DNA from: Candidatus Gastranaerophilales bacterium
Lineage (GTDB): Bacteria; Cyanobacteriota; Vampirovibrionia; Gastranaerophilales; Gastranaerophilaceae
Length of the DNA stretch: 31,139 bases
Direction of reading: 5' to 3'
Assembly: GCA_910587815.1 (NCBI GenBank)
Contig: CAJUNK010000017.1
Coordinates: forward strand, 9,701-40,839
The first letter of the stretch is position 1. The number at the start of each line of letters is the position of its first letter. The notes under the pieces were generated by a model. That model made no database searches, was not told the DNA's origin, and worked only from the letters and a program-made list of their open reading frames with translations. Of the stretch, positions 6,724-14,214 are shown one piece after another. The position numbers and the translations under genes are program-made.

Positions 6724-7851
6724 TTATTTATCTTCAACATCCTTTGCATCCTTCACTTCAATTATTTTTGAATCCATAGACGCTTTAGTATCAATATCCT
6801 TGCTACTTCCCTGTTTTGCAGCCTTTTTCGTTTCATCTTCTTTATCTAATTTTTTATTAATAATTACAGTTTGAACTATTTGGAAAATATTAGATGTCAC
6901 AAGATAAAGCAAAACACCCGCAGGAATTGGAATGAAAACAAATGTCACCATAATCATAACAGGCATAATTGTTCCCATAGATTTTTGGATTGCTTGCTGC
7001 GTAGGGTCTTGCGGTTGATTTTTATTTTGCGCCATCATCACTTTTTGGCTAATCCACATTGTAATTGCAAATAAAATTATCAAGAAAATTACATCATAAT
7101 GAATAGCACCAGCTACCACAGCTGTAGGCACAGAGGCCATTAAAATATCGCCATTCCTTGTAAATTCTACCTTTTCGGTTTCACGCGTACTGATATCAAG
7201 GATGTCAATTTCAGCTTTTTCAATGCCGTTTAATTCAGCAAATTTAAGATTCAGATTATCAAGTGCAATTTTTAAATCCAAATTTTCTCCAGGAACAATG
7301 TCCCCTTGCACTTCAACAGCCTTCATGGGTTGTTTTACTTTTACAGAATCAAGAACTTCTCCACTTTTTAAGTATACTTTTGCTTCTTTTCCTGCTTGAA
7401 AATTATCCCTTGGCCCAACCTGAAATTTACCATCAAAAGAAACGCCGGCATTGCTTTTTATCGTTGCATCCAGCCTATCTATAAATAAAAAGTTAGATTT
7501 TCCAGCAGCAGCAATGAATTGCGGGCTAATTAAAGCGGTATATAAAAGTATAAAAATTGGTATTTGAATTAGCATTGGAAGACAGCCACCCATGGGGTTA
7601 AACTGGTGCTCCTTGTAGAATTCAGCCATTTTTCGTTGCATAGTTTGAGGGTCAGATTTATATCTATCCTGAATCATTTTCATTTTAGGCTGGAGTGCCT
7701 GCATAACCCTCATAGAGCGCTGTTGAGACACACTAGAATGCCACATTGCAAGGCGCACAATAATTGTAAGCGCTATAATGGCTAAACCCCAATTCCCTAC
7801 TACGTTTTTCAGAAATTGTAATATAAAAATCGTTAAACCTACAAAATCCAT
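6724..7851 (-). CDS. yidC: Membrane protein insertase YidC/Oxa1/Alb3
   Basis: YidC inserts and folds inner-membrane proteins, alone or with SecYEG. The 375-residue protein has the conserved core: LAIIALTIIVRLAMW with the conserved Arg in the groove helix, the charged hairpin RVMQALQPKMKMIQDRYKSDPQ, NPMGGCLPMLIQIPIFILLYTAL, and the last helices ending FIPIPAGVLLYLVTSNIFQIVQTVI. A roughly 130-residue domain, mainly strands and charged residues, is inserted between the PIFILLYTAL helix and the DVIFLIILFAITMWIS helix, on the outer face. Cyanobacterial YidC has an insertion at the same place. The C-terminal tail is Lys- and Asp-rich. The ATG at 7851 is chosen over an upstream in-frame start at 7896 because AGGAG lies at the right distance. 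It is divergent from mnmE and ends at the terminator at 6656-6698. Confidence 0.96.
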   Translation of the reverse strand: MDFVGLTIFILQFLKNVVGNWGLAIIALTIIVRLAMWHSSVSQQRSMRVMQALQPKMKMIQDRYKSDPQTMQRKMAEFYKEHQFNPMGGCLPMLIQIPIFILLYTALISPQFIAAAGKSNFLFIDRLDATIKSNAGVSFDGKFQVGPRDNFQAGKEAKVYLKSGEVLDSVKVKQPMKAVEVQGDIVPGENLDLKIALDNLNLKFAELNGIEKAEIDILDISTRETEKVEFTRNGDILMASVPTAVVAGAIHYDVIFLIILFAITMWISQKVMMAQNKNQPQDPTQQAIQKSMGTIMPVMIMVTFVFIPIPAGVLLYLVTSNIFQIVQTVIINKKLDKEDETKKAAKQGSSKDIDTKASMDSKIIEVKDAKDVEDK

Positions 7852-7895
7852 AAATTCTCCTAAAATCCTTATGTATACTAATTTTACACTAAACA

Positions 7896-7904
7896 TGATA
7901 TTAT
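7896..7904 (+). promoter_or_regulatory. Extended -10 element of mnmE
   Basis: TGATATTAT reads as an extended -10 (TGn followed by TATTAT at 7899-7904). It ends seven bases before the mnmE ATG at 7912. A typical start of transcription would fall at or next to the start codon. No clear -35 box is seen. Confidence 0.5.
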
Positions 7905-7911
7905 AAAAGGC

Positions 7912-9279
7912 ATGGAAAACATGTTTGATACAATTTGTGCAATAGCAACCCCCCTAAGTGCAGGCAGCATAGGGATTATCAGGATTTCAGGTGAAAAATC
8001 TTTTGAAATTATTTCAAAAATTTTTAATAAACCCATAAAACCCGAAATGATAAACCATGGCTGGATTATAGATAATGAAACAGGGCAAAAAATAGATGAA
8101 GTCGTAGTTTTACCGTTTAAAAACCCCAAAAGCTTCACAGGAGAAGACATTATAGAAATTCAAAGTCATGGTTCACCTGTAATTATCAGAGAAATTTTAA
8201 ATCTCGTTTTAAGAAATGGAGCAAAACTCGCACAGCGAGGGGAATTCACCAAAAGAGCGTTCCTAAATCATAAAATAGACCTATCTCAAGCAGAAGCGGT
8301 GCTTGATTTGATAAATGCAAAAACAGCAAAAACTGCATCATTAGCGGCTAATAACTTATCAGGCAGTTTAAAAGATGAAATCAATAGTATGCGCAAAAAA
8401 ATTATTGAAATTTTAGCTAAAATCACCGCCTCACTTGATTTTCCAGAAGATGTAAAAGAGGTTGAATACGCTGAAATCCTTTCTGTGCTTGATTTTACAA
8501 AAAATAAAATTGAAAAAATCCTTGAAAATGCGCACTGCCACAATATTTTACGCGAAGGCATACAAATTGCTATAGCAGGATGCCCAAATGTAGGTAAAAG
8601 CAGCCTATTTAATGCACTTTTAAGCTTTCAAAGAGCCATAGTTACAGATATAGCAGGTACAACAAGGGATACAATATCTGAAAATATTGATATAAACGGA
8701 GTTTCAGCCACATTGATAGATACAGCAGGAATTCGCGAAGGAAATATTGACAAGGTAGAGCAAATTGGCGTTGAAAATTCAAAAACAACAATTGATGATT
8801 CAGATATAATTTTATGTCTTTATGACGGCGAAAATGGGGCGCAAAGCAAGGATATTGAAGTGTTTCAGATGGTTGATACGTGCAAAAAACGCCTATACAT
8901 TGAAACCAAACAGGACAAAACGCTAAAAAACATACCACAAGAAGATTTCAACATAGGTAAAACCCTTGAAAATCCCATTGTTATTAGCTCTAAGACAAAT
9001 TATGGAATTGAAAATTTAAAAAAAATCATTTTTAATGAAATAATTGGCGCAAATATAGAAGACACAAACTTTATCACAAATCAAAGACAACAAGAAGCCC
9101 TAAGGGCAGCGCTTTCACATATCAAAATGGCGCAAGATGCTTGTAAAATGGAGGAATTGCAGGATTTAATTTCAATTGATATCAAATCTGCCTTAATATC
9201 TTTAGGGGAAATTTCCGGAGAAGTGGTAAATGACGAAGTTTTAGACCGCATCTTTGACGCCTTTTGCATCGGAAAGTAG
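7912..9279 (+). CDS. mnmE: tRNA modification GTPase MnmE (TrmE)
   Basis: MnmE works with MnmG to add the aminomethyl or carboxymethylaminomethyl group at C5 of the wobble uridine in certain tRNAs. The 455-residue protein has the family's standard length. The N-terminal folate-binding domain opens DTICAIATPLSAGSIGIIRISG. A helical domain surrounds the G domain, with G1 GCPNVGKS at 223-230, the switch with AGTTRD at about 248-253, and DTAG at 270-273. The position of the usual NKxD is TKQD here. The C-terminal FCIGK (451-455) keeps the cysteine of the CxGK motif. The start may be 7912 or the second ATG at 7921; MFDTI at 7921 fits the family well. It is divergent from yidC, while many genomes have the two in one cluster. 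Confidence 0.97.
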   Translation: MENMFDTICAIATPLSAGSIGIIRISGEKSFEIISKIFNKPIKPEMINHGWIIDNETGQKIDEVVVLPFKNPKSFTGEDIIEIQSHGSPVIIREILNLVLRNGAKLAQRGEFTKRAFLNHKIDLSQAEAVLDLINAKTAKTASLAANNLSGSLKDEINSMRKKIIEILAKITASLDFPEDVKEVEYAEILSVLDFTKNKIEKILENAHCHNILREGIQIAIAGCPNVGKSSLFNALLSFQRAIVTDIAGTTRDTISENIDINGVSATLIDTAGIREGNIDKVEQIGVENSKTTIDDSDIILCLYDGENGAQSKDIEVFQMVDTCKKRLYIETKQDKTLKNIPQEDFNIGKTLENPIVISSKTNYGIENLKKIIFNEIIGANIEDTNFITNQRQQEALRAALSHIKMAQDACKMEELQDLISIDIKSALISLGEISGEVVNDEVLDRIFDAFCIGK

Positions 9280-9598
9280 CACAGGGTGAGGGGTACGGGA
9301 ATTTTATTAGTCTATAAGTCAAACAGTGTCAGGCATGAACATCATTTTAATACCATCCCTACCACTAATTTTTTCAAGCGGACCTGCAACGATAATAAGA
9401 GATTTTATGTGCTCATCTTTTTATTGCTCAAAACTCGTCGGCGCTCCAGCTGATAACCTCACACCTCCTCAAACATTTCGCATCGTAATTGCGCCATAAA
9501 TCTCTAATTACCTTATGCTAACGCTTTCAAAAATTAATTGTCAGGGATAAAGGTTTTTTGTCATTGCGAGGAGCGTTAGCGACGAAGCAATCCAGAAG
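9280..9598 (+). other. Intergenic region with repeat fragments
   Basis: No gene is seen between mnmE and the prepilin-like gene. The stretch at about 9427-9436 (CAAAACTCGTC) resembles the CAAAACTCATC of the structured repeat at 4016, but without the matching second arm, so it may be a decayed member. The palindromic repeat at 9561-9596 is described separately. Higher GC than the surroundings at 9350-9500 suggests an inserted or decayed element rather than a promoter region. Confidence 0.4.
9561..9596 (+). repeat. Short palindromic repeat of the CATTGCGAGGAGCG type
   Basis: The segment TCATTGCGAGGAGCG, followed by TTAGCGACGAAGCAATCCAG, matches a short imperfect palindrome known from the intergenic regions of many unrelated bacteria. 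The outer ATTGC (9563-9567) pairs with GCAAT (9587-9591). Only one copy was noticed in this window. Confidence 0.6.
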
Positions 9599-9668
9599 CT
9601 TTTAAAGAAAAGGGGTGCAGGTTACATAGAAATCAGCACCCCAAAAAGTTGTTTGTTTTATCGTAAAA
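9599..9668. repeat. Repeat F, copy 1, with GGGGTGC hairpin
   Basis: This 70-base block shares CTTTTAAA, AAAGGGGTGC, GGTTACAT, CAGCACCC, AAAAAGTTGTTT and ATCGTAAA, in that order, with 30886-30955. Both copies form a hairpin around GGTTACAT. Copy 1 abuts the stop codon of the prepilin-like gene. Confidence 0.75.
9612..9642 (-). terminator. Probable terminator of the prepilin-like gene
   Basis: GGGGTGC (9612-9618) pairs with GCACCCC (9636-9642). Read on the minus strand, the stem is followed by TTTTCTTT, as in a rho-independent terminator, 27 bases after the stop of the glycine-rich gene. Confidence 0.6.
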
Positions 9669-12512
9669 TTATTCACGCCATTCCAGGATTATCCTGCCAT
9701 TAGAGCCATTCCCGCCTACAATTGCGTTACTTGCACTCTGTGAAGGATTTTCCAGCTTATCTAAATCCCGAATAGCTGCCCCACCGCCACCTGCACCGTA
9801 TCCTGTGGCATTTTTACCATTACTATTGTCGCTTACATCCTGTATGCCACCAGCTCCTGGGGCGCCATATTTATTTATAGCACCTGCACCACCCGCTTTT
9901 GCAAGGCCATTATTGCCTTTTAAGCCTTTTGTGCAATATGTGGCATTGTTAAATAAAGACACAGAGCCATTATGGCACGTTTCAGAGATGAAACCGCCTT
10001 CCCCGTTTGAGATTAAACCGTTTGCTGTATTCAAAACTGCGTTTTTACCGCCTTTGCCGCCGCCTGCCTTTAGGTCTTTAAAGCTTGTTACACCACCATT
10101 TTTGGCATCCACAGGAACGTTATTTTGCATATAGGCGCCTTTTCCGCCCTTTCCGATTCTGATTTTTATTCTGTCGCCGCTTCTAACGGGTATTGAATAC
10201 GTTAAAATATTGCCGCTGGCGCCACCACCCCCTGTAGAGCCTTCTTGCAGAATGTATTCACCGGTTTCAGGGTTCCATTTTTTGTTCCAAGAAATACGTG
10301 CATAGCCACCTGTGCCTGAACCGCCTGCTCCAAAAGAGTATCCGCCTCCGCCTGCGCAGCCTCCGTACCCTGTGGCGTTTTTGCCTGCTATAGAGCCCGA
10401 TGTGCCGCCACCACCTGGAGTGCAATGCGTTTTGGAGCCAAAAAGCTCTGTCCAGCCGCCTTTTCCGCCAGGCTGGCCAACAGATGAACCACCGCCATCA
10501 GAATTTGAAAAGCCTTTAACAGTTAAAAATACACCATTGGGACCACCAACAACCGCACCAGTAAGCTGATCAGGCAAGCCACCAGTAATAGCACCATGGG
10601 CACTATAATAAGGACTTGCTGTCCAATTATAAGCTATACCTGCTGGATTCCCGCCAAAAGTGCCAAGCCCGGCATAAGTTGCATCCATACATGTAGCTAA
10701 AAGCACAGTAGAACCCCTCAAAAGCTTGCTGGCATGGGCATTATCAGTGTTTCCGCCCTGACCAACCGTAGGGTTGGTGATAGTGCCGTCACTATTGATT
10801 TTACCGGGTGTGCCACCTGTTCTGCCCGCCCCCACCTGCACATTCAGGGTTTCATTAGGGGTTACAATTACAGGCCGGATAGGCACAATTTGCCCTGCGC
10901 CGCCTCCGCTGCCACCTGAACCGTAATCAAGATATGTAATGCGCATAGCGCCCGGTTTACCATTATCGCCAGTTTTTGCATAATAGCTATAATTACCGAC
11001 ACGAGGCGATTTTGCCCCACCATTACAATAATTTGCACCAAAAATTGTGGAAGCGCTGTATCCTGATGCATTTGTACCAGGCAAACCATGCTGTATTCTT
11101 GCCCTGGCGCCTTGTCCACCATTTCCGCCACCCTGGCCACCGCCTCCACCTCCGCCGCCTCCTGAGCCATGGATTATACTTTGATTTGCACCTTCTGTAT
11201 ATGTCAAATATTTATGTTCATTTACAATCCAATCATCCAAACCACCTCCACCGCCGCCACCGCCGCCAGCGGCAATTAATGTACGATTAGTTCTCGTTCC
11301 AAATATTGTAGCTCCACCGCCACCTCCACCACCCGAATGACCACAGCCTCCTCCACCTCCGCCACCGCCGTAGCCTGTTACACTGCCACCACCGCCTCCA
11401 CCGCCATTACCGTGGGCTATTCCGGTGTTACCCCATTTTGAAAGACCGCCGAATGATGCACCACTGCCACCATTTGCATCCCTGTTTAATTCACCATTTT
11501 GACCATCCGTATTACTTTCACTTGATGAAATATCACCCCTTTCACCACCAAGCCCAAATCTTGTGCCAGCATTTCCTATTTGCGTACCGCCTGCACCACC
11601 TGTGCTGCCACCTTTTCCACCAGTGCCCGAATGATTACTCCAGCCATAATCCGGCCCTCCACCACCACCTGCCGAATAAGCACCGGCATTACCAGTTAGA
11701 GCATGTCCTGTCCCACCAGCACCTCCGCCACCGCCGCCACCGATAATTACATTTTGCGTAGAAATATTGCCAATCAATGTAGCGCGTTTTAAAATATACC
11801 CTCCACCTCCACCAGCACCGCCTTCTGTATTTGTTGGACGAGCAGCATCTGTAGAAGTGCCTCCAGCTCCGCCACCACCGCCACACATGGATACTAAAGC
11901 ATATTTATTACGCACTATTGCAGGGACATTCCAAGTGAAAGAGCCTGGGGTAGTATAGTTTACATCGGTTTCTTTTTGACCACCGGCTCCACCGCCTGCG
12001 CCGCCTGAAACAAGGGTGGTTTCAATATTATTTACAAGGGCGGGAACCCGAAATGACTGATTGTTGCCAGTGGTGGTGTATTCCACATATCCTGCCGTTG
12101 GCGCCGTGCCTCCTCCGCCGCCGGCGCCGACAAGTGTGACTTTTAGGCTGCCATTAAAGCCACTTGGCACAACGTACGTACCTTCACAGTATTCGCTACC
12201 ATCGGAATCTGTTTTAATTTCAGTGCATTCATTAATACCGTAATTGATTTCGTGGCTTTTAGCTTTTTCAGCAGGCACCGAACCTTCAAACGCAACAGTT
12301 TCGCCAAATTTGCGTGTCATAACAGGAGCAAGTGCCGCCATCAAAAGAGAGGCCACTAAAAGCGCCATAAGAAGTTCCACCAAACTAAAAGCAGGTAGTT
12401 TTTGAAAACCTACGGTTTTTAATACTGAAAACACATCACAAAAAGAGCTTTGCACACCACAAGGCGGCTTTTGCGCACCGCAAAAGGTGCGAAAAATGGA
12501 TAAATTTTTCAT
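9669..12512 (-). CDS. Giant glycine-rich protein with type IV prepilin-like N-terminus
   Basis: The 947-residue product has a 41-residue leader, then AFSLVELLMALLVASLLMAALAPVMTRK. This is the class III prepilin motif: FxLxE followed by a long hydrophobic helix, normally cut by prepilin peptidase and methylated on Phe. The residue before the cut is Ala, not the usual Gly, and the leader is long and Cys-containing (FCGAQKPPCGVQSSFC). The rest is dominated by poly-Gly tracts between short beta segments. An adhesin-like unit of the form VPSGFNGSLKVTLVGAGGGGG recurs several times, for example as VPALVNNIETTLVSGGAGGG and VPAIVRNKYALVSMCGGGGG. Likely a secreted or surface filament-tip protein. The ATG at 12512 is preferred over TTG at 12542 and has AAGG about ten bases upstream. 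The antisense strand has many open frames, all caused by Gly codons. Confidence 0.82.
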   Translation of the reverse strand: MKNLSIFRTFCGAQKPPCGVQSSFCDVFSVLKTVGFQKLPAFSLVELLMALLVASLLMAALAPVMTRKFGETVAFEGSVPAEKAKSHEINYGINECTEIKTDSDGSEYCEGTYVVPSGFNGSLKVTLVGAGGGGGTAPTAGYVEYTTTGNNQSFRVPALVNNIETTLVSGGAGGGAGGQKETDVNYTTPGSFTWNVPAIVRNKYALVSMCGGGGGAGGTSTDAARPTNTEGGAGGGGGYILKRATLIGNISTQNVIIGGGGGGGAGGTGHALTGNAGAYSAGGGGGPDYGWSNHSGTGGKGGSTGGAGGTQIGNAGTRFGLGGERGDISSSESNTDGQNGELNRDANGGSGASFGGLSKWGNTGIAHGNGGGGGGGSVTGYGGGGGGGGCGHSGGGGGGGATIFGTRTNRTLIAAGGGGGGGGGLDDWIVNEHKYLTYTEGANQSIIHGSGGGGGGGGGQGGGNGGQGARARIQHGLPGTNASGYSASTIFGANYCNGGAKSPRVGNYSYYAKTGDNGKPGAMRITYLDYGSGGSGGGAGQIVPIRPVIVTPNETLNVQVGAGRTGGTPGKINSDGTITNPTVGQGGNTDNAHASKLLRGSTVLLATCMDATYAGLGTFGGNPAGIAYNWTASPYYSAHGAITGGLPDQLTGAVVGGPNGVFLTVKGFSNSDGGGSSVGQPGGKGGWTELFGSKTHCTPGGGGTSGSIAGKNATGYGGCAGGGGYSFGAGGSGTGGYARISWNKKWNPETGEYILQEGSTGGGGASGNILTYSIPVRSGDRIKIRIGKGGKGAYMQNNVPVDAKNGGVTSFKDLKAGGGKGGKNAVLNTANGLISNGEGGFISETCHNGSVSLFNNATYCTKGLKGNNGLAKAGGAGAINKYGAPGAGGIQDVSDNSNGKNATGYGAGGGGAAIRDLDKLENPSQSASNAIVGGNGSNGRIILEWRE

Positions 12513-12573
12513 AAAATCTGTAACCTTTTTTAAGATAAACAACTAAATTTAAAAATAAATTCTCAACTTTTAT

Positions 12574-12599
12574 ATTATATTATTTTCAGGTTTTGTCAA
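12574..12599 (-). promoter_or_regulatory. Likely promoter of the glycine-rich gene
   Basis: On the minus strand a perfect TTGACA (12599-12594) precedes an AT-rich -10 region. TATAAT at 12579-12574 has a short 14-base spacer; overlapping TAATAT gives 16. The leader to the ATG at 12512 would be about 55 bases, with a Shine-Dalgarno-like AAGG. Confidence 0.55.
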
Positions 12600-12639
12600 G
12601 ATGGGGAGGATGAAAAATATTTCACTCTGACTTTGCGCT

Positions 12640-12740
12640 TTTTTGCTCCTGTGGGTATCTGCGCCGAATTTGCTATCACTAACGTTGCTGCGAATTAGCG
12701 TGATTATCCTGCGTCGCCTATCAATAGTTTCATTTTGCCA
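12640..12740 (+). repeat. Structured repeat D, partial member
   Basis: The segment begins GCTCCTGTGGGT, as in copy B, and ends CGTCGCCTATCAATAGTT, close to the CGTCGCCCATCAATAGTT of copy B. The middle is different and contains its own inverted pieces, such as ATCAC and GTGAT. It lies directly upstream of copy B, so two members sit in tandem. Confidence 0.6.
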
Positions 12741-12747
12741 GGTGCAT

Positions 12748-13161
12748 GTCAAAATTGCGCTCTAATTTACGTTCATAATAAAAAGTTTGCCATTTTGAGG
12801 TGGCAAACATTTAATAAACACGAGGATATTAAGAGAGAGTAAAAAATACTTTGTTTTAAGGCTAAATGCAGATAAATTTTGCAGTTTAGACCTTTGTAGT
12901 TTTATGTGTTATAGTTTATTTTTTTTGACTTTTAATGTTATGGCTCCTGTGGGTGCTTCGTCCCGGTGGACTTGCATCTATCCCACGGGGATGACGTCAT
13001 CTGTAGCACTCGTGCCTCGCGCACAGCTAAGGCCTCGTCGCCCATCAATAGTTCCAGCTCTCTGCTCATCGCAGCTCGCTTGGGAACCCTGTTTCTTCCT
13101 TTTAAATTTTTTAAATTCCCTTTGATACTTTATTAAAGTATTTTTGTTTTTGGAAATTGCT
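12748..13161 (+). repeat. Structured intergenic repeat, copy B (full)
   Basis: This copy has the same first 218 bases and last part as copy A (6316-6611) plus a 126-base module at 12966-13091 missing from A. The module region has a stem CCTGTGGG (12946-12953) with CCCACGGG (12982-12989), one pair being G-U. It continues with the palindrome GATGACGTCATC, the block AGCTAAGG (13025-13032) and an outer GTTCC/GGAAC (13051-13055, 13083-13087). That outer stem encloses CTGC-TCATC-GCAG (13062-13074). The hairpins of copy A are at 12785-12808 and 12858-12894 here. A 73-residue open frame crosses the module but has no ribosome-binding site. Confidence 0.9.
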
Positions 13162-13206
13162 TTTTTAGTATTTTTTATGAAGAAATGTAAACTATTTTTT
13201 CAAAAA

Positions 13207-13337
13207 TGTTATAAAAACAAAAACAAGGGAATTGTATAAATGTAAGCGATAACCCAATGGTTATCTAAAAAAGATTTCTCTCTAATTCCTCTCTCTAATA
13301 TGTGGTAAATTTAACCGGCGTCAAACCCGGTTTTTTA
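13207..13337 (+). ncRNA. Possible small RNA ending at a terminator
   Basis: A plus-strand terminator (13313-13336) has no plus-strand gene before it, which points to an unannotated transcript. TGTTATAAA at 13207-13215 reads as an extended -10 element, so an RNA of about 115 bases could start near 13222. It would contain a perfect hairpin GATAACC-CAAT-GGTTATC (13248-13265) and a pyrimidine-rich stretch with CTCTCTAAT twice (about 13276-13300). It ends about 75 bases before panD. The RNA family is not recognised; the stretch could also be a decayed panD leader. Confidence 0.4.
13313..13336 (+). terminator. Rho-independent terminator
   Basis: AACCGG (13313-13318) pairs with CCGGTT (13327-13332) around an eight-base loop, followed by a run of T. 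It lies upstream of panD on the plus strand. Confidence 0.75.
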
Positions 13338-13391
13338 TTTGCTTAATTTTTCTTAAATATTTTTAGAACAAATACATCCTGTAATTTTTTT

Positions 13392-13400
13392 TGATATAAA
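13392..13400 (+). promoter_or_regulatory. Extended -10 element of panD
   Basis: TGATATAAA reads as TGn-TATAAA and ends 11 bases before the panD ATG at 13412. No Shine-Dalgarno site lies between, so the leader would be about five bases. No good -35 box is seen. Confidence 0.5.
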
Positions 13401-13411
13401 ATACATTTGTT

Positions 13412-13765
13412 ATGAATATGGAATTTTTATACGGAAAAATCCACAGGGCAACTGTGACCGATGCAAATCTTGAATACGTAGGGTCTATCACACTGGATAA
13501 AGACCTTATGGATGCATCCGGCATAATGTTAAATCAAAAAGTAGAAATTTTAGATATAAATAATGGTGAAAGATTTTGCACGTATGTTATTGAAGGCAAA
13601 AGGGGCAGCGGCACAGTTTGTTTAAACGGAGCCGCCGCAAGAAAAGTGCAAAAGGGTGATAAGGTGATTATTGTAGCGTATGCTTCAATGAGCACAGAAG
13701 AATATAAAAATTTCAGCCCAAAAATTGTACATGTGGATGAAAATAACAAGATTATAAAGGCCTAA
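13412..13765 (+). CDS. panD: Aspartate 1-decarboxylase PanD
   Basis: PanD decarboxylates L-aspartate to beta-alanine, a precursor of pantothenate and coenzyme A. The 117-residue proenzyme has the family's usual length. It self-cleaves between Gly24 and Ser25 in the motif YVGSIT, turning Ser25 into the pyruvoyl group. Other conserved parts are KIHRATVTDANLEYVGSI, the RGSGTVCLNGAAARKVQKGD block with the SGxxxLNGAAAR signature, and the strand VIIVAYA. The ATG at 13412 puts the cleavage site at the same position as in the E. coli enzyme; a second ATG two codons later is possible. No Shine-Dalgarno site is present. No panB or panC gene is in the window. The gene is convergent with the small secreted protein gene, 20 bases away. 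Confidence 0.96.
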   Translation: MNMEFLYGKIHRATVTDANLEYVGSITLDKDLMDASGIMLNQKVEILDINNGERFCTYVIEGKRGSGTVCLNGAAARKVQKGDKVIIVAYASMSTEEYKNFSPKIVHVDENNKIIKA

Positions 13766-13785
13766 ATTTTAAATTGAGAGCAAAA

Positions 13786-14190
13786 TTAAAATACGGCACC
13801 CACAATCCCAATTATGCCCATTGATACAAGCCCTAGAAGTGCAAGCGGGCCTGCAACTTTGCCAAACCTATCCACAACTTTATCTGCTGTTTCTCTTTCA
13901 TCCCTTCTGGATTCAGTCACAACTTTTCTTTTGTTATAACTTTGAGGCACTTCGATATCTTGTACATTGGCTGAAACCGGCGATTGTGCCACATAAACAG
14001 TATTTTGCATACCATTAATGTTATTTACAGGAATTATTTGTTCTGAATTTTGATAATTTTCAAAATGACCAATAGGGGATGAGGCTGAATATTGCTCTTC
14101 TTCCACTATTGTATAGGTAAAGTTTTCTATTGCAAAGGCAGAATTTGAAGCAAAAAATAGCGATAGCACTAAAGACAAAAACTTTTTCAT
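13786..14190 (-). CDS. Small exported membrane-anchored protein, unknown function
   Basis: This 134-residue protein has a clear signal peptide (MKKFLSLVLSLFFASNSAFA, cut after AFA at residue 20). A 70-80-residue polar, Gln/Asn/Ser/Val-rich region follows, then a basic and acidic stretch KRKVVTESRRDERETADKVVDRFGK. The C-terminal membrane helix is PLALLGLVSMGIIGIVGAVF. The layout suggests a periplasmic protein held to the membrane by its C-terminus. The ATG at 14190 is preferred over one at 14196 because AAGGAG is six bases from it. It lies 24 bases after the Cys-rich secreted protein on the same strand, so they are probably one operon. No family is recognised. Confidence 0.75.
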   Translation of the reverse strand: MKKFLSLVLSLFFASNSAFAIENFTYTIVEEEQYSASSPIGHFENYQNSEQIIPVNNINGMQNTVYVAQSPVSANVQDIEVPQSYNKRKVVTESRRDERETADKVVDRFGKVAGPLALLGLVSMGIIGIVGAVF

Positions 14191-14214
14191 AAGCATCTCC
14201 TTTAAATTTTTAAA

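Noticed and set aside
9805..12243. Several proline-rich open frames on the plus strand opposite the glycine-rich gene
   Set aside because: They are antisense images of Gly codons (GGN read as CCN), have no ribosome-binding sites and look like no protein.
9669..12512. Tandem repeats of the glycine-rich gene as a CRISPR array or satellite
   Set aside because: Units differ in length and sequence, keep one long reading frame and have no regular spacers.
12904..13125. A 73-residue frame in repeat B as a real gene
   Set aside because: It spans repeat and flank, lacks a Shine-Dalgarno site and shares only the central part with the frame in repeat C. The question of selection is kept as a low-interest finding, but it is not annotated as a gene.
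6316..13161. The two direct repeats as ends of a prophage, integron or composite transposon
   Set aside because: The DNA between holds yidC and mnmE, both core genes, and no integrase or transposase; the repeats also occur as partial copies elsewhere.
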